Source: Neolewinella xylanilytica
GTDB lineage: Bacteria > Bacteroidota > Bacteroidia > Chitinophagales > Saprospiraceae
Direction: 5' to 3'
DNA: 64,000 nucleotides
Assembly (NCBI RefSeq): GCF_002934605.1
Contig: NZ_PTJC01000006.1
Location: forward strand, 868,001-932,000
Positions 10,999 through 20,176 of this stretch are shown piece after piece. Positions within the stretch are counted from its first letter, which is position 1; each line of letters opens with the position of its first letter. The translations under genes and the position numbers were made by a program. The notes below the pieces were generated by a model, which worked only from the letters and a program-made list of their open reading frames with translations, made no database searches and was not told the origin of the DNA.

Positions 10999-12954
10999 CT
11001 ACTTTTTGGCAGCGGCCTTGGCCTTGGGTTTTTTCCCTTTCTTTCCTTCGGGCTGGAAACGAAAAACCAGCGTCGCCAGGGGGGGCAAGGTCAGTTCGAT
11101 GTGGTTCGGACGACCGTTCCATTCGGACGGAACGGAATCCATGGTTTCCTGGGAATAATTTCCCGTTCCACCATACTGCTCGTCGTCACTGTTGATGACC
11201 AGCGCATACTTTCCTTCGAACGGCATACCTACCCGATACTTCGTTCGTACGGCGGGAGTGAAGTTGTGAATGACCGCAATGACGTCATCCGCTTCCTTGC
11301 CACGGCGCAGATAACTCAGTACACTGTTCTGGTGGTCGCCGATGTCGATCCACTCGAAGCCTTGTTGGTCGTAGGCGTTCTCGTAAAGGGCGGTGGTGGT
11401 TCGGTAAATCTTGTTCAGATCTGCAACGAAAGCCTGGAGGGTAGCGTGCGGTTTATACTGGATCAGACTCCAGTCGATCCCCCTTTCGATGCTCCATTCG
11501 GTGCTTTGTCCGAATTCATTGCCCATGAAGTTCAGCTTGGAACCCGGGTGGGTCATCATGTAGCCGTAGAGCAGGCGCATGTTGGCAAAACGCTGCCACT
11601 CGTCCCCCGGCATCCGGTCGATGATGGGCCCTTTGCCGTGGACCACTTCGTCGTGGCTCAGGGGCAACATGAAGTTCTCGGTGAAGGCGTAGACCAGGGA
11701 GAAGGTCAGCTCGCCATGGTGGTAACTCCGGTGGACGGGGTCATTCTTGAAGTAGCTGAGCGTATCGTGCATCCAACCCATCATCCATTTCTGACCGAAG
11801 CCGAGTCCGCCGATGTAGGTAGGGCGACTGACCCCGCTAAAGGCGGTCGATTCCTCGGCAATGGTCATGGAGTCGGGGTATTCCCGATACACCGTCTCGT
11901 TGAATTCCCGTAGGAATTCGATGGCTTCGAGGTTTTCGTTACCGCCATACTGGTTTGGAATCCATTCTCCTTGCTTACGACTGTAATCGAGGTAAAGCAT
12001 CGAGGCCACCGCGTCAACGCGTAAACCGTCGATGTGGTAGCGATCGAGCCAGAATAAGGCATTGGAGATCAGGAAGGAACGTACCTCGTTCCGGCCGTAG
12101 TTGAAAATGGCACTTTTCCAGTCGGGGTGGAAGCCCTTGCGCGGATCGGCGTGGTCGTAAAGGTGGGTACCGTCAAACTGGGCCAATCCGTGCGCATCGT
12201 TGGGGAAGTGGCTGGGTACCCAGTCGAGAATAACGCCGATTCCCGCTGCGTGGAGCTTATCCACGAGGTACATGAAGTCCTGGGGTCCACCGAAGCGGCT
12301 GCTGGGAGCGAAGTACCCCGTAATCTGGTAACCCCAGCTCGGAAAGTAGGGGTGCTCCATGACCGGCAGGAATTCCACGTGAGAATAGTTCATCTTCTTT
12401 ACGTAGTCCACCAGTTCGGTAGCCAGCTCCCGGTAACTCAGGCTCTCGTTCTTCTCGGTTTTCTTCCAGCTCCCCAAATGAACCTCGTATACGGCATAGG
12501 GGCTATCGATTCCATTGTGCTCGTACCGATTCCCCATCCATTCCTTATCCTCCCATTCGTAATAGGTATCCCATACGATGCTGGCGGTTTTCGGCGGCGT
12601 TTCCCAAAGTCGTGCATAGGGGTCGCCCTTCTCCAGCCAATCGCCGCTTTGTGCCTGCACCGCGTACTTGTAAACGGTGCCGCTCTTGACCCCTTCGATG
12701 AAACCCTCGTAAATTCCGCTGCTGTCCCACCGGGGGCTTAGGGGATGGGCGCTTTTATCCCACCCGTTAAAGTCGCCGATTACGCTGAGGGATTTGGCGC
12801 TGGGGGCCCAGACGGCAAAGTAAGTCCCGGTTTTTCCGTCGACCTCGATAACGTGGCTGCCCAGTTTATCATACATGCGGAAATTCTTTCCGGCACGGAA
12901 TAGATTGATGTCGTAGTCGGTGAAGAGGGAGTGAGAAATTACGGAATTCGGCAC
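10999..12954 (-). CDS. glgB: 1,4-alpha-glucan branching enzyme
   Basis: The enzyme moves alpha-1,4 oligoglucan chains to alpha-1,6 positions in glycogen. An N-terminal CBM48 (about residues 30-115, [21 protein letters not shown]) precedes a GH13 barrel with the nucleophile Asp in [10 protein letters not shown] (about 315) and the acid Glu in TIAEESTAF (about 365), then [12 protein letters not shown]. The start is GTG; a TAACTTTT promoter-like box lies 15 bases upstream. The 651-residue length is typical. The last 15 or so residues are an unusual Lys/Ala tail ([15 protein letters not shown]). A separate glycogen-binding protein is encoded just beyond the next gene. Confidence 0.96.
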   Translation of the reverse strand: MPNSVISHSLFTDYDINLFRAGKNFRMYDKLGSHVIEVDGKTGTYFAVWAPSAKSLSVIGDFNGWDKSAHPLSPRWDSSGIYEGFIEGVKSGTVYKYAVQAQSGDWLEKGDPYARLWETPPKTASIVWDTYYEWEDKEWMGNRYEHNGIDSPYAVYEVHLGSWKKTEKNESLSYRELATELVDYVKKMNYSHVEFLPVMEHPYFPSWGYQITGYFAPSSRFGGPQDFMYLVDKLHAAGIGVILDWVPSHFPNDAHGLAQFDGTHLYDHADPRKGFHPDWKSAIFNYGRNEVRSFLISNALFWLDRYHIDGLRVDAVASMLYLDYSRKQGEWIPNQYGGNENLEAIEFLREFNETVYREYPDSMTIAEESTAFSGVSRPTYIGGLGFGQKWMMGWMHDTLSYFKNDPVHRSYHHGELTFSLVYAFTENFMLPLSHDEVVHGKGPIIDRMPGDEWQRFANMRLLYGYMMTHPGSKLNFMGNEFGQSTEWSIERGIDWSLIQYKPHATLQAFVADLNKIYRTTTALYENAYDQQGFEWIDIGDHQNSVLSYLRRGKEADDVIAVIHNFTPAVRTKYRVGMPFEGKYALVINSDDEQYGGTGNYSQETMDSVPSEWNGRPNHIELTLPPLATLVFRFQPEGKKGKKPKAKAAAKK

Positions 12955-13097
12955 GAGGGAATCGGGTTTAAAAGTTAATATGAGTTAAGGGTGGTAACGT
13001 GAAAAGCCCATGGATGTTAATTGCATCCTATAGTTAGTTCGCCAGGGTGGTTTTCTAAAGCGCAGGACGGATATTCGGAAACAACAAATCCACTCCC

Positions 13098-13505
13098 ATG
13101 CGTACACCTTTACCCCTCTTCATCCTGCTTGTCACCCTTTGCAGTAACTGTGCGACCGTTTTTTCCGGTACGACCGACCAGGTTTTCTTCGATTCCCAGC
13201 CGGGGGGCGCGGCGGTTTACCTGGATGACCACTTCCTCGGACGGACGCCGTTGCGCACCAGCGTGCCCCGGAGCCTGAAGCCCCGCTACGTCACCTACGA
13301 GCTGGACGGGCACGAGCCGTCCACCCAGCTCCTGCGGAACCGGGTAAACGGCGTGACCTTCATCAATTTACTATGGTGGCCCGGCTTCATCATCGATGCG
13401 GCTACCGGGGCGATTAACCGCCTGGAATACAACAGTTTCTACATGGAAATGTACCCCTTGCCGGACGGAATTCGCCACCCGGATGCCGATACGAACCGGG
13501 ACTAA
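13098..13505 (+). CDS. PEGA-domain lipoprotein
   Basis: The 135-residue protein has a signal with a lipobox-like CSNC at residues 15-18. It then shows the PEGA pattern: VFFDSQPGGAAVYLDDHFLGRTPLRTSVPR, a short beta sandwich often found in surface proteins. A hydrophobic GVTFINLLWWPGFIIDAATG stretch follows, which recurs in small Bacteroidota envelope lipoproteins and may insert in a membrane. No enzyme motif. It stands alone between glgB and the CBM48 protein, which are both on the other strand. Confidence 0.72.
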   Translation: MRTPLPLFILLVTLCSNCATVFSGTTDQVFFDSQPGGAAVYLDDHFLGRTPLRTSVPRSLKPRYVTYELDGHEPSTQLLRNRVNGVTFINLLWWPGFIIDAATGAINRLEYNSFYMEMYPLPDGIRHPDADTNRD

Positions 13506-13514
13506 TCGGAAGGG

Positions 13515-14267
13515 TTACTTGCGACCGCCCTTCAGTTCGTCCTGCATCTTCTTGAGCTCCTCCGTTTTACCGGCGGCGGCTAGTTTAGCCTGTTCCTGCC
13601 AGGTATCGTGCTTGGCGAGACGGAAGCGCGCTCCGGCTTTCTGTAGCACGTCGGCGAGCAGATTCTCTTTGGCTTTGGCCAGATCCGAGTAAGTCATGAT
13701 GCCGGCTTCGTTGAGCAGACCCGCGATCTTCGGACCGATGCCTTCGATCTTTTTCAAATCGTCACCCTGAGCGGTAGAAGCCTTTTTGGTGGTTGCCTTT
13801 TTCGCGGTCGTTTTCTTCGCGGGGGCTTTTTTTGGCGTGACTACGGGCTTAGTCGCCGGTGCGGAATTGGCGGCCTGAATGGCATCGCTCTTTTTAGCGG
13901 TTCCTTTTTTCGCGGTCGGTTTCTTGGCGGCGGGTGCTTTCCCCGACTGCTCCCCTTCGGCAACTTGCTCCAGCGAGAAGCAGCAATTCTCGGAGCCGTG
14001 GCCGCTGTCGGTGTACGCCTCGGCGCTGTCGTCGTTCGCCCAGTGATGCCCGTCGATCAGGTAGCGGAACTGGTAGTGGCCGGCAGGTAGCTCGGTGGTT
14101 CCGGTATAGGCTTTCTTTCCGTTCTTCAGTTGGAGGCCTTCTTCCCAGCTCCAGTCGTTAAAGGTGCCGAGCACACGAACGTCGCGGTTTTCACCGACCC
14201 GTTCCTGGGGAATCTCGAAGGAAACCTTGTACTGGTTTTTGGATTTTACGTAGTTGGACTTAATCAT
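13515..14267 (-). CDS. Glycogen-binding (CBM48) protein fused to a helix-hairpin-helix domain
   Basis: Residues 1-100 form an AMPK/isoamylase-type glycogen-binding domain (VRVLGTFNDWSWEEGL, GHYQFRYLIDGHHWANDD). A low-complexity Lys/Ala/Thr linker follows (about 105-170, repeated AKK and TAKK). The C-terminal 75 residues start LKKIEGIGPKIAGLLNEAGI, a helix-hairpin-helix of the kind that binds nucleic acid or mediates protein contacts, as at the end of some ribosomal L21 homologues. No catalytic residues are seen. With glgB 560 bases away on the same strand, a glycogen-granule structural or regulatory role is a reasonable guess. A weak TTTG-N20-TAATTTTA promoter lies upstream. Confidence 0.8.
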   Translation of the reverse strand: MIKSNYVKSKNQYKVSFEIPQERVGENRDVRVLGTFNDWSWEEGLQLKNGKKAYTGTTELPAGHYQFRYLIDGHHWANDDSAEAYTDSGHGSENCCFSLEQVAEGEQSGKAPAAKKPTAKKGTAKKSDAIQAANSAPATKPVVTPKKAPAKKTTAKKATTKKASTAQGDDLKKIEGIGPKIAGLLNEAGIMTYSDLAKAKENLLADVLQKAGARFRLAKHDTWQEQAKLAAAGKTEELKKMQDELKGGRK

Positions 14268-14486
14268 CGTGGGTGTCTTTATGGTAAAATTATAACTCTA
14301 ATGCCTGACCGTCAAAGCGTTGGGCGCCGAACGCAGGAGCTACGTATGGAACGTGAGTCAGCCTTCCAGGTTTACACCCGTAAAATGTTCCGAAGGAAGG
14401 GGTGACTGCTAGTTAAACCGATGCTATCCTCCCGTTCGGACCCAATAATTGACGGTATGGGAAAGTAATGGGTAAACGTAAAATAT

Positions 14487-14915
14487 TTATCGTCTTGCGA
14501 CCACTTGGCACGTCAAACGGGACACGCACACCAGTTTGCCACGCTGATCGGTTATCTCGATCTGCCAGACTTGTACCGTTCTTCCCACCCGTACCGGACG
14601 GACGGTTCCGGTGACGCGGCCTCCTTCGCCGACGCTTCTCAGGTGACTGGCGTTGATGTCTACCCCGACGACGATATAATTATCCGGGTCCTCCAGGGCC
14701 AGAAAGCCCGCAACGCTACCCAGGGTTTCCGCGAGGGCAACGGACGCACCACCGTGAAGTAAGCGAAAGGGTTGGACCGTCCGGTCGTCGACGGGCATTT
14801 CCGCCACCAGGTAATCGTCGCCAAAATCGACGAATTGCATGCCCAGCGTCGCGCCGAGGGTATTCGGTCCCATGGCATTCATGCCGGCTAGGGTGGGGGG
14901 CGTTTTCCAGATCAT
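14487..14915 (-). CDS. Hotdog-fold thioesterase (PaaI/MenI type)
   Basis: From the start MIWKTPPT, 142 residues form a single hotdog domain. LLHGGASVALAETLGSVAG carries the HGG and following Glu of the PaaI/EntH/MenI group, and DINASHLRSVGEGGRVTG is the second conserved strand. Such enzymes hydrolyse acyl- or aroyl-CoA thioesters in the cytosol; MenI in menaquinone synthesis is one option but other men genes are not nearby. Its ATG overlaps the pepT stop by one base (TAATG), so the two genes are translationally coupled. The longer upstream frame lies inside pepT and is not used. Confidence 0.87.
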   Translation of the reverse strand: MIWKTPPTLAGMNAMGPNTLGATLGMQFVDFGDDYLVAEMPVDDRTVQPFRLLHGGASVALAETLGSVAGFLALEDPDNYIVVGVDINASHLRSVGEGGRVTGTVRPVRVGRTVQVWQIEITDQRGKLVCVSRLTCQVVARR

Positions 14916-16144
14916 TACGCTTCGACGTTTTTGCGGCTGATGGCTACGATAACCTCCGCGGCTTTTTGCATTTCGGACACACTGGCCCATTCGTACGGAG
15001 AGTGAAAAGCATGTTCCCCGGCGAAGATGTTGGGGCAGGGGAGGCCCATGAAGCTCAGGCGTGCCCCATCGGTTCCGCCCTGGATGGCCGCTTTACGTAC
15101 CGGAAGCCCAACGGATGCGATTGCCGCTTCGGCCAGCTCCGTTACCCGGGGATGGTGGCGGATCACTTCTTTCATGTTGCGGTACTGCTCCTTAGTTTGC
15201 AAGGTGATGCGGCTGCTAGGGTATTGGGGGGCCACCTCCCCGATGATCGAACGCAACAGGGCGGCATGGTCGGCCAATTGGTCGGTTTCGAAATCCCGTA
15301 GGATGAAGTCGATACGTGCATGTTCCGCTTTGGCCGTCATGCTTACGGGGTGTAGGAAGCCTTCCCTTCCCTCGGTGCTCTCCGGGCTGAGCCCGCCGCG
15401 GGGCAGGGCAGCAATGATGTCGCCGGCGATCTTCACCGCGTTTTCCAGCTTACCCTTACCGAAGCCGGGGTGGGCGCTCACGCCCTCGATGGTGATCGTG
15501 GCGGCATCGGCGCTGAAGGTCTCGTCCTCCAGGCTGCCGCGCGCCTCCCCATCGATCGTGTAGCCAAAATCGGCGCCTAGCTTCTCCATATCCACGGCGT
15601 CGACACCCCGTCCGATCTCCTCGTCCGGAGTAAAGAGGATGCGCAGCTTGCCGTGGGGAATGGCGGGATGCTGTAAAAGGTATTCCACCGCGGCCATGAT
15701 CGCCGCGATACCGGATTTGTTATCCGCGCCAAGCAGGGTATCACCGCTGGAGGTAACGATGGTTTGGCCGAGATTCTCCCTCAATCCTTCGAAGTCATTC
15801 GCCCGCAGGATGACACGGTTGCCGAGGGGTAGTTCGATATCGCTGCCGTCGTAAGCTTCGTGCACCAGGGGTTTGACGTTCGTGCCGCTGGCATCGGGAC
15901 TGGTATCCATGTGGGAGCAAAAACAGATGACGGGGGCGGCTTCGTGGCCCGGGGTGGCCGGTATGGTCGCGTACACGTACCCGTGCGGATCGAGCTCCGC
16001 GTCCATCACGCCCAGGTCCCGGAGCTCCTCCACCAGTACCCTGGCGAGGTCGAGTTGCTTGGCCGTAGAAGGCTGGGTGTCGGAGGAGGGGTCCGATTGG
16101 GTATCTATGGCGACGTAGCGCAGGAAGCGATCTAGAACTTGCAT
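14915..16144 (-). CDS. pepT: Peptidase T (tripeptide aminopeptidase)
   Basis: The enzyme removes the N-terminal residue from tripeptides in the cytosol. It belongs to the M20B family with two zinc ions: CSHMDTSPDASG supplies the first His and catalytic Asp, LGADNKSGIAA the bridging Asp, and TPDEEIGRG the Glu pair; IQGGTDGARLSFMG and GEHAFHSPYEW complete the site. With the start at MQVLDRFLRY it has 409 residues, the family norm. A longer frame exists but adds an unconserved Arg/Cys-rich head. The thioesterase gene follows with a one-base overlap. Confidence 0.96.
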   Translation of the reverse strand: MQVLDRFLRYVAIDTQSDPSSDTQPSTAKQLDLARVLVEELRDLGVMDAELDPHGYVYATIPATPGHEAAPVICFCSHMDTSPDASGTNVKPLVHEAYDGSDIELPLGNRVILRANDFEGLRENLGQTIVTSSGDTLLGADNKSGIAAIMAAVEYLLQHPAIPHGKLRILFTPDEEIGRGVDAVDMEKLGADFGYTIDGEARGSLEDETFSADAATITIEGVSAHPGFGKGKLENAVKIAGDIIAALPRGGLSPESTEGREGFLHPVSMTAKAEHARIDFILRDFETDQLADHAALLRSIIGEVAPQYPSSRITLQTKEQYRNMKEVIRHHPRVTELAEAAIASVGLPVRKAAIQGGTDGARLSFMGLPCPNIFAGEHAFHSPYEWASVSEMQKAAEVIVAISRKNVEA

Positions 16145-16268
16145 GCCGCAAGATAGCAGGACGGCGCGACAGCGGGAATGCACAAAAGAATCTGCCGCCC
16201 GTCCGGCAGCGGCGGTTGGAGGATCGAACATTTGCCCGAACTCAAGGCATTAACTGAGTTACGTTGCA

Positions 16269-16283
16269 CCCGCGCTCCGGCGC
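16269..16283 (+). repeat. Copy B of dispersed 15-mer CCCGCGCTCCGGCGC
   Basis: Exact copy 25 bases before the ATG of the MtfA-like gene. It shares TGCACCCGCGCTCCGGCGC with the copy at 63641. Confidence 0.5.
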
Positions 16284-16307
16284 CCCACCCCTGACCTGCA
16301 CCACCCA

Positions 16308-17150
16308 ATGACTTACTCCGCTACTTTCGTCGCTATTCTCGTCCTGGCCCTGGCCGGCGGACTGATCTATTACCTGTTCCGAGACGAGCCACTGGGGCCG
16401 CTGCCGGAATTCCGGAAACAGTGGCGGCGGTTACTGCGTAAGAAAGTAACCTTCTACAAGACACTGGATCGAGACGACAAGAAGCGGTTCCAGGAACGGA
16501 TGCGCTTCTTCTTCCAGCGGGTACAAATTACCGGTATCGACACGGAGGTGACCGAGCTCGACCGGGTACTGGTAGCCGCCAGCGGAATCATTCCCACCTT
16601 CGGTTTCGACGATTGGAACCAGTACCCGAAATTACGGGAGGTGCTCCTGTATCCCAACACATTCAATAAGGAGACCTTCGCTACCGAAGGAGCGGACCGT
16701 ACGATAGCCGGAATGGTGGGTGGCGGCTACATGAACGGCAAGCTCCTGCTCTCCCAACACGCCCTGCGAGCCGGATTCGACAATGCGGGAAGGAGCAACA
16801 CGGGGATCCACGAATTTACCCACTTGCTGGACAAGGCCGACGGGGAGACGGACGGGATACCGGATTACTTCCTGGATAACCAGTACCTGATCCCGTGGGT
16901 CGAGATGATTCGCTCCGAGATGGCGGCGATCCAGCAGGGAAATTCCGATATCGACGATTACGCTCTGACGAATAAAGCCGAATTCTTCGCGGTGGCCGCG
17001 GAGTACTTCTTTAACCGCCCCGCTGCCTTTGCGAGCAAGCATCCGGAGCTCTTTTCCTTGATGGAGCGCATCTTTCACCAGGATCTCGACCACGACGGCG
17101 GGGTTGGTACGGTGAATCACCAGGATCCGGTGGCTACCACGCCGGAATAG
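16308..17150 (+). CDS. MtfA-like zinc metallopeptidase (M90 family)
   Basis: After one N-terminal membrane helix (residues 4-22) comes an M90 domain: VLVAASGIIPTFGFDDW, NTGIHEFTHLLDKADG with the HExxH zinc site, and EFFAVAAEYFFNRP, which supplies the third ligand Glu. E. coli MtfA is a cytosolic aminopeptidase that titrates the Mlc repressor of glucose uptake; Bacteroidota members with a membrane anchor are not characterised, so the biological role is open. The 280 residues fit the family. The next gene starts 38 bases downstream on the same strand. Confidence 0.9.
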   Translation: MTYSATFVAILVLALAGGLIYYLFRDEPLGPLPEFRKQWRRLLRKKVTFYKTLDRDDKKRFQERMRFFFQRVQITGIDTEVTELDRVLVAASGIIPTFGFDDWNQYPKLREVLLYPNTFNKETFATEGADRTIAGMVGGGYMNGKLLLSQHALRAGFDNAGRSNTGIHEFTHLLDKADGETDGIPDYFLDNQYLIPWVEMIRSEMAAIQQGNSDIDDYALTNKAEFFAVAAEYFFNRPAAFASKHPELFSLMERIFHQDLDHDGGVGTVNHQDPVATTPE

Positions 17151-17188
17151 CGCGCAAACATGTACTCAAGGGGCCGGTTACCTAATCC

Positions 17189-18379
17189 ATGATACCAGCC
17201 ATACGCCGCCGCTACAACGATACCTTCACCAATGAGGCCTACCGGGCCATGCTTAGTTGGCTGGGCGGGCAGTACAACCACGATCCAAAATTTCACGTGG
17301 CGGAAACGCCGGTGTTCTTTTCCCGCGCGTTTCGTGAACGCGTATTTCAGGCGTGTGACGACGTGATTGCCACGGTCACGGCGCCGGACTATGCCGAACG
17401 GGCCGCCCGTGCCATTCCGCCCGGGGAAAAAGTTCCCCGCCAGGACGAGCGGCCGTTGTTTCTGCAACTTGATTTCGGCGTCTGCCGCGCCGAGGATGGC
17501 AGCCTCACGCCGCAGTTGGTGGAGGTGCAGGGGTTCCCCTCGCTTTACTTCTTCCAGGGTTTACTCGACCGCAGTTTCCGGCGCTTTTTCACCATCCCCG
17601 AAGGATTTTCCGCCCGCTTTGACGGATCGAGCGATGCGGATTACCTGGAGCTGCTGCGAAGCACGATCCTGAACGGCCACCCGCCCGAAAACGTCATTTT
17701 GCTGGAGGTGGATCCGAAAGGACAGACTACCCGCATCGATTTCGTGGTGGCCTGTGCGGAGTTGGGGATCAGCGAAGTGTGCATCAGCGAGGTGGACCTC
17801 GAGGACGGTCAGCTCTACTACCATCGCGACGGTAAACGGACGCGGGTGCTCCGGATCTTCAATCGGGTCATTTTTGACGAACTGAAGGCCAGAACGGATC
17901 TGCAGCGCAAATTCAATCTCATCGAGGATGCCGAAGTGGAATGGGCGGGCCATCCGAACTGGTTTTTTCTCATCAGCAAGTTCAGCCTGCCGTTCCTGGA
18001 TAGTCCGTACGTGCCGGAAACGCACTTCGTTTCCGACCTGGATAGCTATCCGGAGGATCTTTCCAATTACGTGCTGAAGCCGCTATACAGCTTTGCGGGT
18101 ATGGGGGTGAATCTTTACCCCACCGAAGCGGACCTGCGAGCCCTCGAGCGGCCGGAGCACTACATTCTGCAACGGAAGGTAACCTACGCGCCGATCGTGG
18201 AAACTCCCGATGAACCCGCCCGGGTGGAGCTGCGCATGATGTACCTTTGGCCTCCGGACCGCGAGCGGCCAACTTTGGTCAATAACTTGGTCCGGCTATC
18301 GAAAGGGGAGATGATCGGCGTCCGCTACAACGAGGGGAAAACCTGGGTAGGCGGGACGGTCGGGTATTTCGAGCCCTGA
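17189..18379 (+). CDS. Conserved protein of unknown function, possible ATP-grasp-like fold
   Basis: I do not recognise a named family with certainty. The 396-residue product is soluble, with no signal or membrane segment. Features such as LVEVQGFPSLYFF, VRLEL-type strands, LSNYVLKPLYSFAGMGVNLYPT and EHYILQRKVTYAP, with acidic residues near the end, resemble the lysine and glycine-loop arrangement of ATP-grasp ligases, which join a carboxylate to an amine or thiol using ATP. That reading is inference only. It is closely followed by the pyrophosphatase gene (25 bases), and the set 16308-19019 could be one transcript. Confidence 0.55.
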   Translation: MIPAIRRRYNDTFTNEAYRAMLSWLGGQYNHDPKFHVAETPVFFSRAFRERVFQACDDVIATVTAPDYAERAARAIPPGEKVPRQDERPLFLQLDFGVCRAEDGSLTPQLVEVQGFPSLYFFQGLLDRSFRRFFTIPEGFSARFDGSSDADYLELLRSTILNGHPPENVILLEVDPKGQTTRIDFVVACAELGISEVCISEVDLEDGQLYYHRDGKRTRVLRIFNRVIFDELKARTDLQRKFNLIEDAEVEWAGHPNWFFLISKFSLPFLDSPYVPETHFVSDLDSYPEDLSNYVLKPLYSFAGMGVNLYPTEADLRALERPEHYILQRKVTYAPIVETPDEPARVELRMMYLWPPDRERPTLVNNLVRLSKGEMIGVRYNEGKTWVGGTVGYFEP

Positions 18380-18404
18380 GATGACCGTCGGATAATCCAT
18401 CAGC

Positions 18405-19019
18405 ATGCGCCTTTACCTTTACGCCCTTTGCTTTCTGTTCGCCTGTACTACCGAACCGGCCGTGGATACCGTGGCCACCGTCGATCCCTATACGCTACCC
18501 AGTACGGACGGCGAAGCCCTGAACATGGTCGTCGAGATTCCGGCCGGTACGAACCACAAGATTGAATACCACCCCGGAAGCGGTTACGTAAATGACACCC
18601 TGGCCGACGGGAGTACCCGGATCGTGAATTTTCTGCCGTACCCCGGCAATTACGGCTTCGTTCCTTCTACCCTTATGGACAAAAGCCGGGGGGGAGACGG
18701 CGACGCCCTGGACGTACTGGTGATCGGGGAAAGCGTGCCTACGGGAACGCAACTCCGGGTTATTCCCATCGGGGCCCTGATGCTGCGGGACCGGGGAGAA
18801 ATTGACACGAAGATCATTGCCGTAGCCGCCGACCCCGAACAGCGGACCCTGGACGTGACAAATTTTTTGGATTTTACCCTCGGCAACGATGCGGCCAAAC
18901 GCATCATTGAAACCTGGTTTCTGAATTACAAGGGTCCGAACGTTACGGAGCTCCTCCGCTGGGAAGACGAAGCCTACGCGTGGCGGGAAGTGCGAAAGTG
19001 GCAAACCGACAACCAATAG
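18405..19019 (+). CDS. Inorganic pyrophosphatase (family I) with lipoprotein signal
   Basis: Residues about 45-190 are a family I soluble pyrophosphatase, which hydrolyses pyrophosphate to two phosphates with Mg2+: NHKIEYH, PYPGNYGFVPSTL, and the metal site GDGDALDVLVIGE, then RDRGEIDTKIIAV. The first 14 residues (MRLYLYALCFLFAC) look like a lipoprotein signal, placing the enzyme in the envelope rather than the cytosol, where this family normally sits. Catalytic acids appear intact. It may act on extracellular or periplasmic pyrophosphate to gain phosphate. Signal prediction by eye is good but not proof. Confidence 0.87.
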   Translation: MRLYLYALCFLFACTTEPAVDTVATVDPYTLPSTDGEALNMVVEIPAGTNHKIEYHPGSGYVNDTLADGSTRIVNFLPYPGNYGFVPSTLMDKSRGGDGDALDVLVIGESVPTGTQLRVIPIGALMLRDRGEIDTKIIAVAADPEQRTLDVTNFLDFTLGNDAAKRIIETWFLNYKGPNVTELLRWEDEAYAWREVRKWQTDNQ

Positions 19020-19165
19020 TTAAATTCACGGTAAAGAAGCTCCTCGATTGAGCAAAAGGCGGGCTTCTCGGTTATATTGTCCCGGGAAATGACACCGCAT
19101 CTACCGTTACCATACCAAGCCTCAGGCGTCTTAATTTGCCTAACTACCCTAATTACTTACCATCG

Positions 19166-20122
19166 ATGAAACGCTTACTCTCACTCAGTTTACTTCTCTC
19201 GGTTACCGCCCTCAGCGCCCAAAGCTTTGAGTGGGACAAGCCGGCTGCGGCCGCTCATCCTAAGGAGATACAGCGTATTGTCCCCGCAGATGACATCAAG
19301 AGTGGGCAGGAGCAGGGTGGTCTAGCCGGAATCTATGCGCCCGACGCCGATGGTACGCCTACGGCTTACGGGGAGATTTACCGGGCTAACGAACTCACGG
19401 GAAGCCATCCCGCCTTACCCCTCGGAACCCTTCTGCGGGTTACCAATATCAGCAACGGCCGTTCGGTGGTCGTCCGGATTACCGACCGAGGTCAGGAATG
19501 TGCCGACTGCGTGGTCACGCTAAGCAACACCGCAGCTCACCAGCTCGGAATGAGTGAAAAGGCAGCGGTCACCATCGAGCGGGATGGCTTCAGCAACTGG
19601 AACCCCGTACCTCAGGGGGAAGCCACCTCGGCAGCCGAAAACGTGGCCTTACCCGCCGCTAGTGCCGTTTTGGCGCCGCAGCCGGTAAGTCCGGAAACAG
19701 CAGCGGAATCCGAAGCCGCCCGCCCAAGCGTATTTAGCCGGGAAGTGACCTCTCCAGGGCCCATTCCCGCTATCTCGGAAGCTCCCAAGGGCGAAGCCGT
19801 TGCCTACCAAAGCACGGTGACTCCACCGACGCCAACCGTAGCCAACAGCCGCCAGTCGCGGGGCGGAGATGATATCGTCGAGCAAGCTAGTTTCACGGTT
19901 CAGCTAGCAGCGTACAATAACGAGGCTTATGCCGTGCAGCGGGTGCAGGAGCTTAAGGAGAAAGGCCTGGACAATGCCTATTACCGGTCCATAACGAAGG
20001 AAGACGGTGAGGTGATCAATCGGGTATTTGCCGGCACTTACCTCAACCTGACCGATGCCCAGGCAGCGGCCCGCGATATTGCCGGGCAGTACAACATAAC
20101 GGGTATCGTGTCAAAGCTGTAG
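19166..20122 (+). CDS. RlpA-like double-psi barrel protein with SPOR domain
   Basis: Start chosen at MKRLLSLS, giving a signal peptide ending LSAQS; a few codons upstream are also open. Residues about 55-140 match the RlpA double-psi barrel (GLAGIYAPDADGTPTAYGE, LPLGTLLRVTNISNGRSVVVRITDRG), and residues about 245-318 a SPOR domain (FTVQLAAYNNEAYAVQRVQELKEKG). SPOR binds glycan strands lacking stem peptides at division sites, and RlpA of Pseudomonas is a lytic transglycosylase. Here the barrel has ITDRG but the catalytic set was not verified. The middle is Pro/Ala/Ser-rich linker. Confidence 0.87.
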   Translation: MKRLLSLSLLLSVTALSAQSFEWDKPAAAAHPKEIQRIVPADDIKSGQEQGGLAGIYAPDADGTPTAYGEIYRANELTGSHPALPLGTLLRVTNISNGRSVVVRITDRGQECADCVVTLSNTAAHQLGMSEKAAVTIERDGFSNWNPVPQGEATSAAENVALPAASAVLAPQPVSPETAAESEAARPSVFSREVTSPGPIPAISEAPKGEAVAYQSTVTPPTPTVANSRQSRGGDDIVEQASFTVQLAAYNNEAYAVQRVQELKEKGLDNAYYRSITKEDGEVINRVFAGTYLNLTDAQAAARDIAGQYNITGIVSKL

Positions 20123-20143
20123 GCGACGTCCAAGCAATCTTGA

Positions 20144-20176
20144 CAAAGGGCGCACGGCATTGCCGTGCGCCCTTTG
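20144..20176 (+). terminator. Strong hairpin after the RlpA gene
   Basis: A perfect 15-bp stem, 20144-20158 with 20162-20176, around a 3-base loop and 22 bases after the stop codon. The following TTGTTG is only a weak U tract, but the stem is very stable. Confidence 0.7.

Noticed and set aside
10825-11913. Plus-strand open frame opposite the C-terminal half of glgB
   Set aside because: glgB motifs are intact on the minus strand; the product here is an unstructured Val/Gly-rich shadow.
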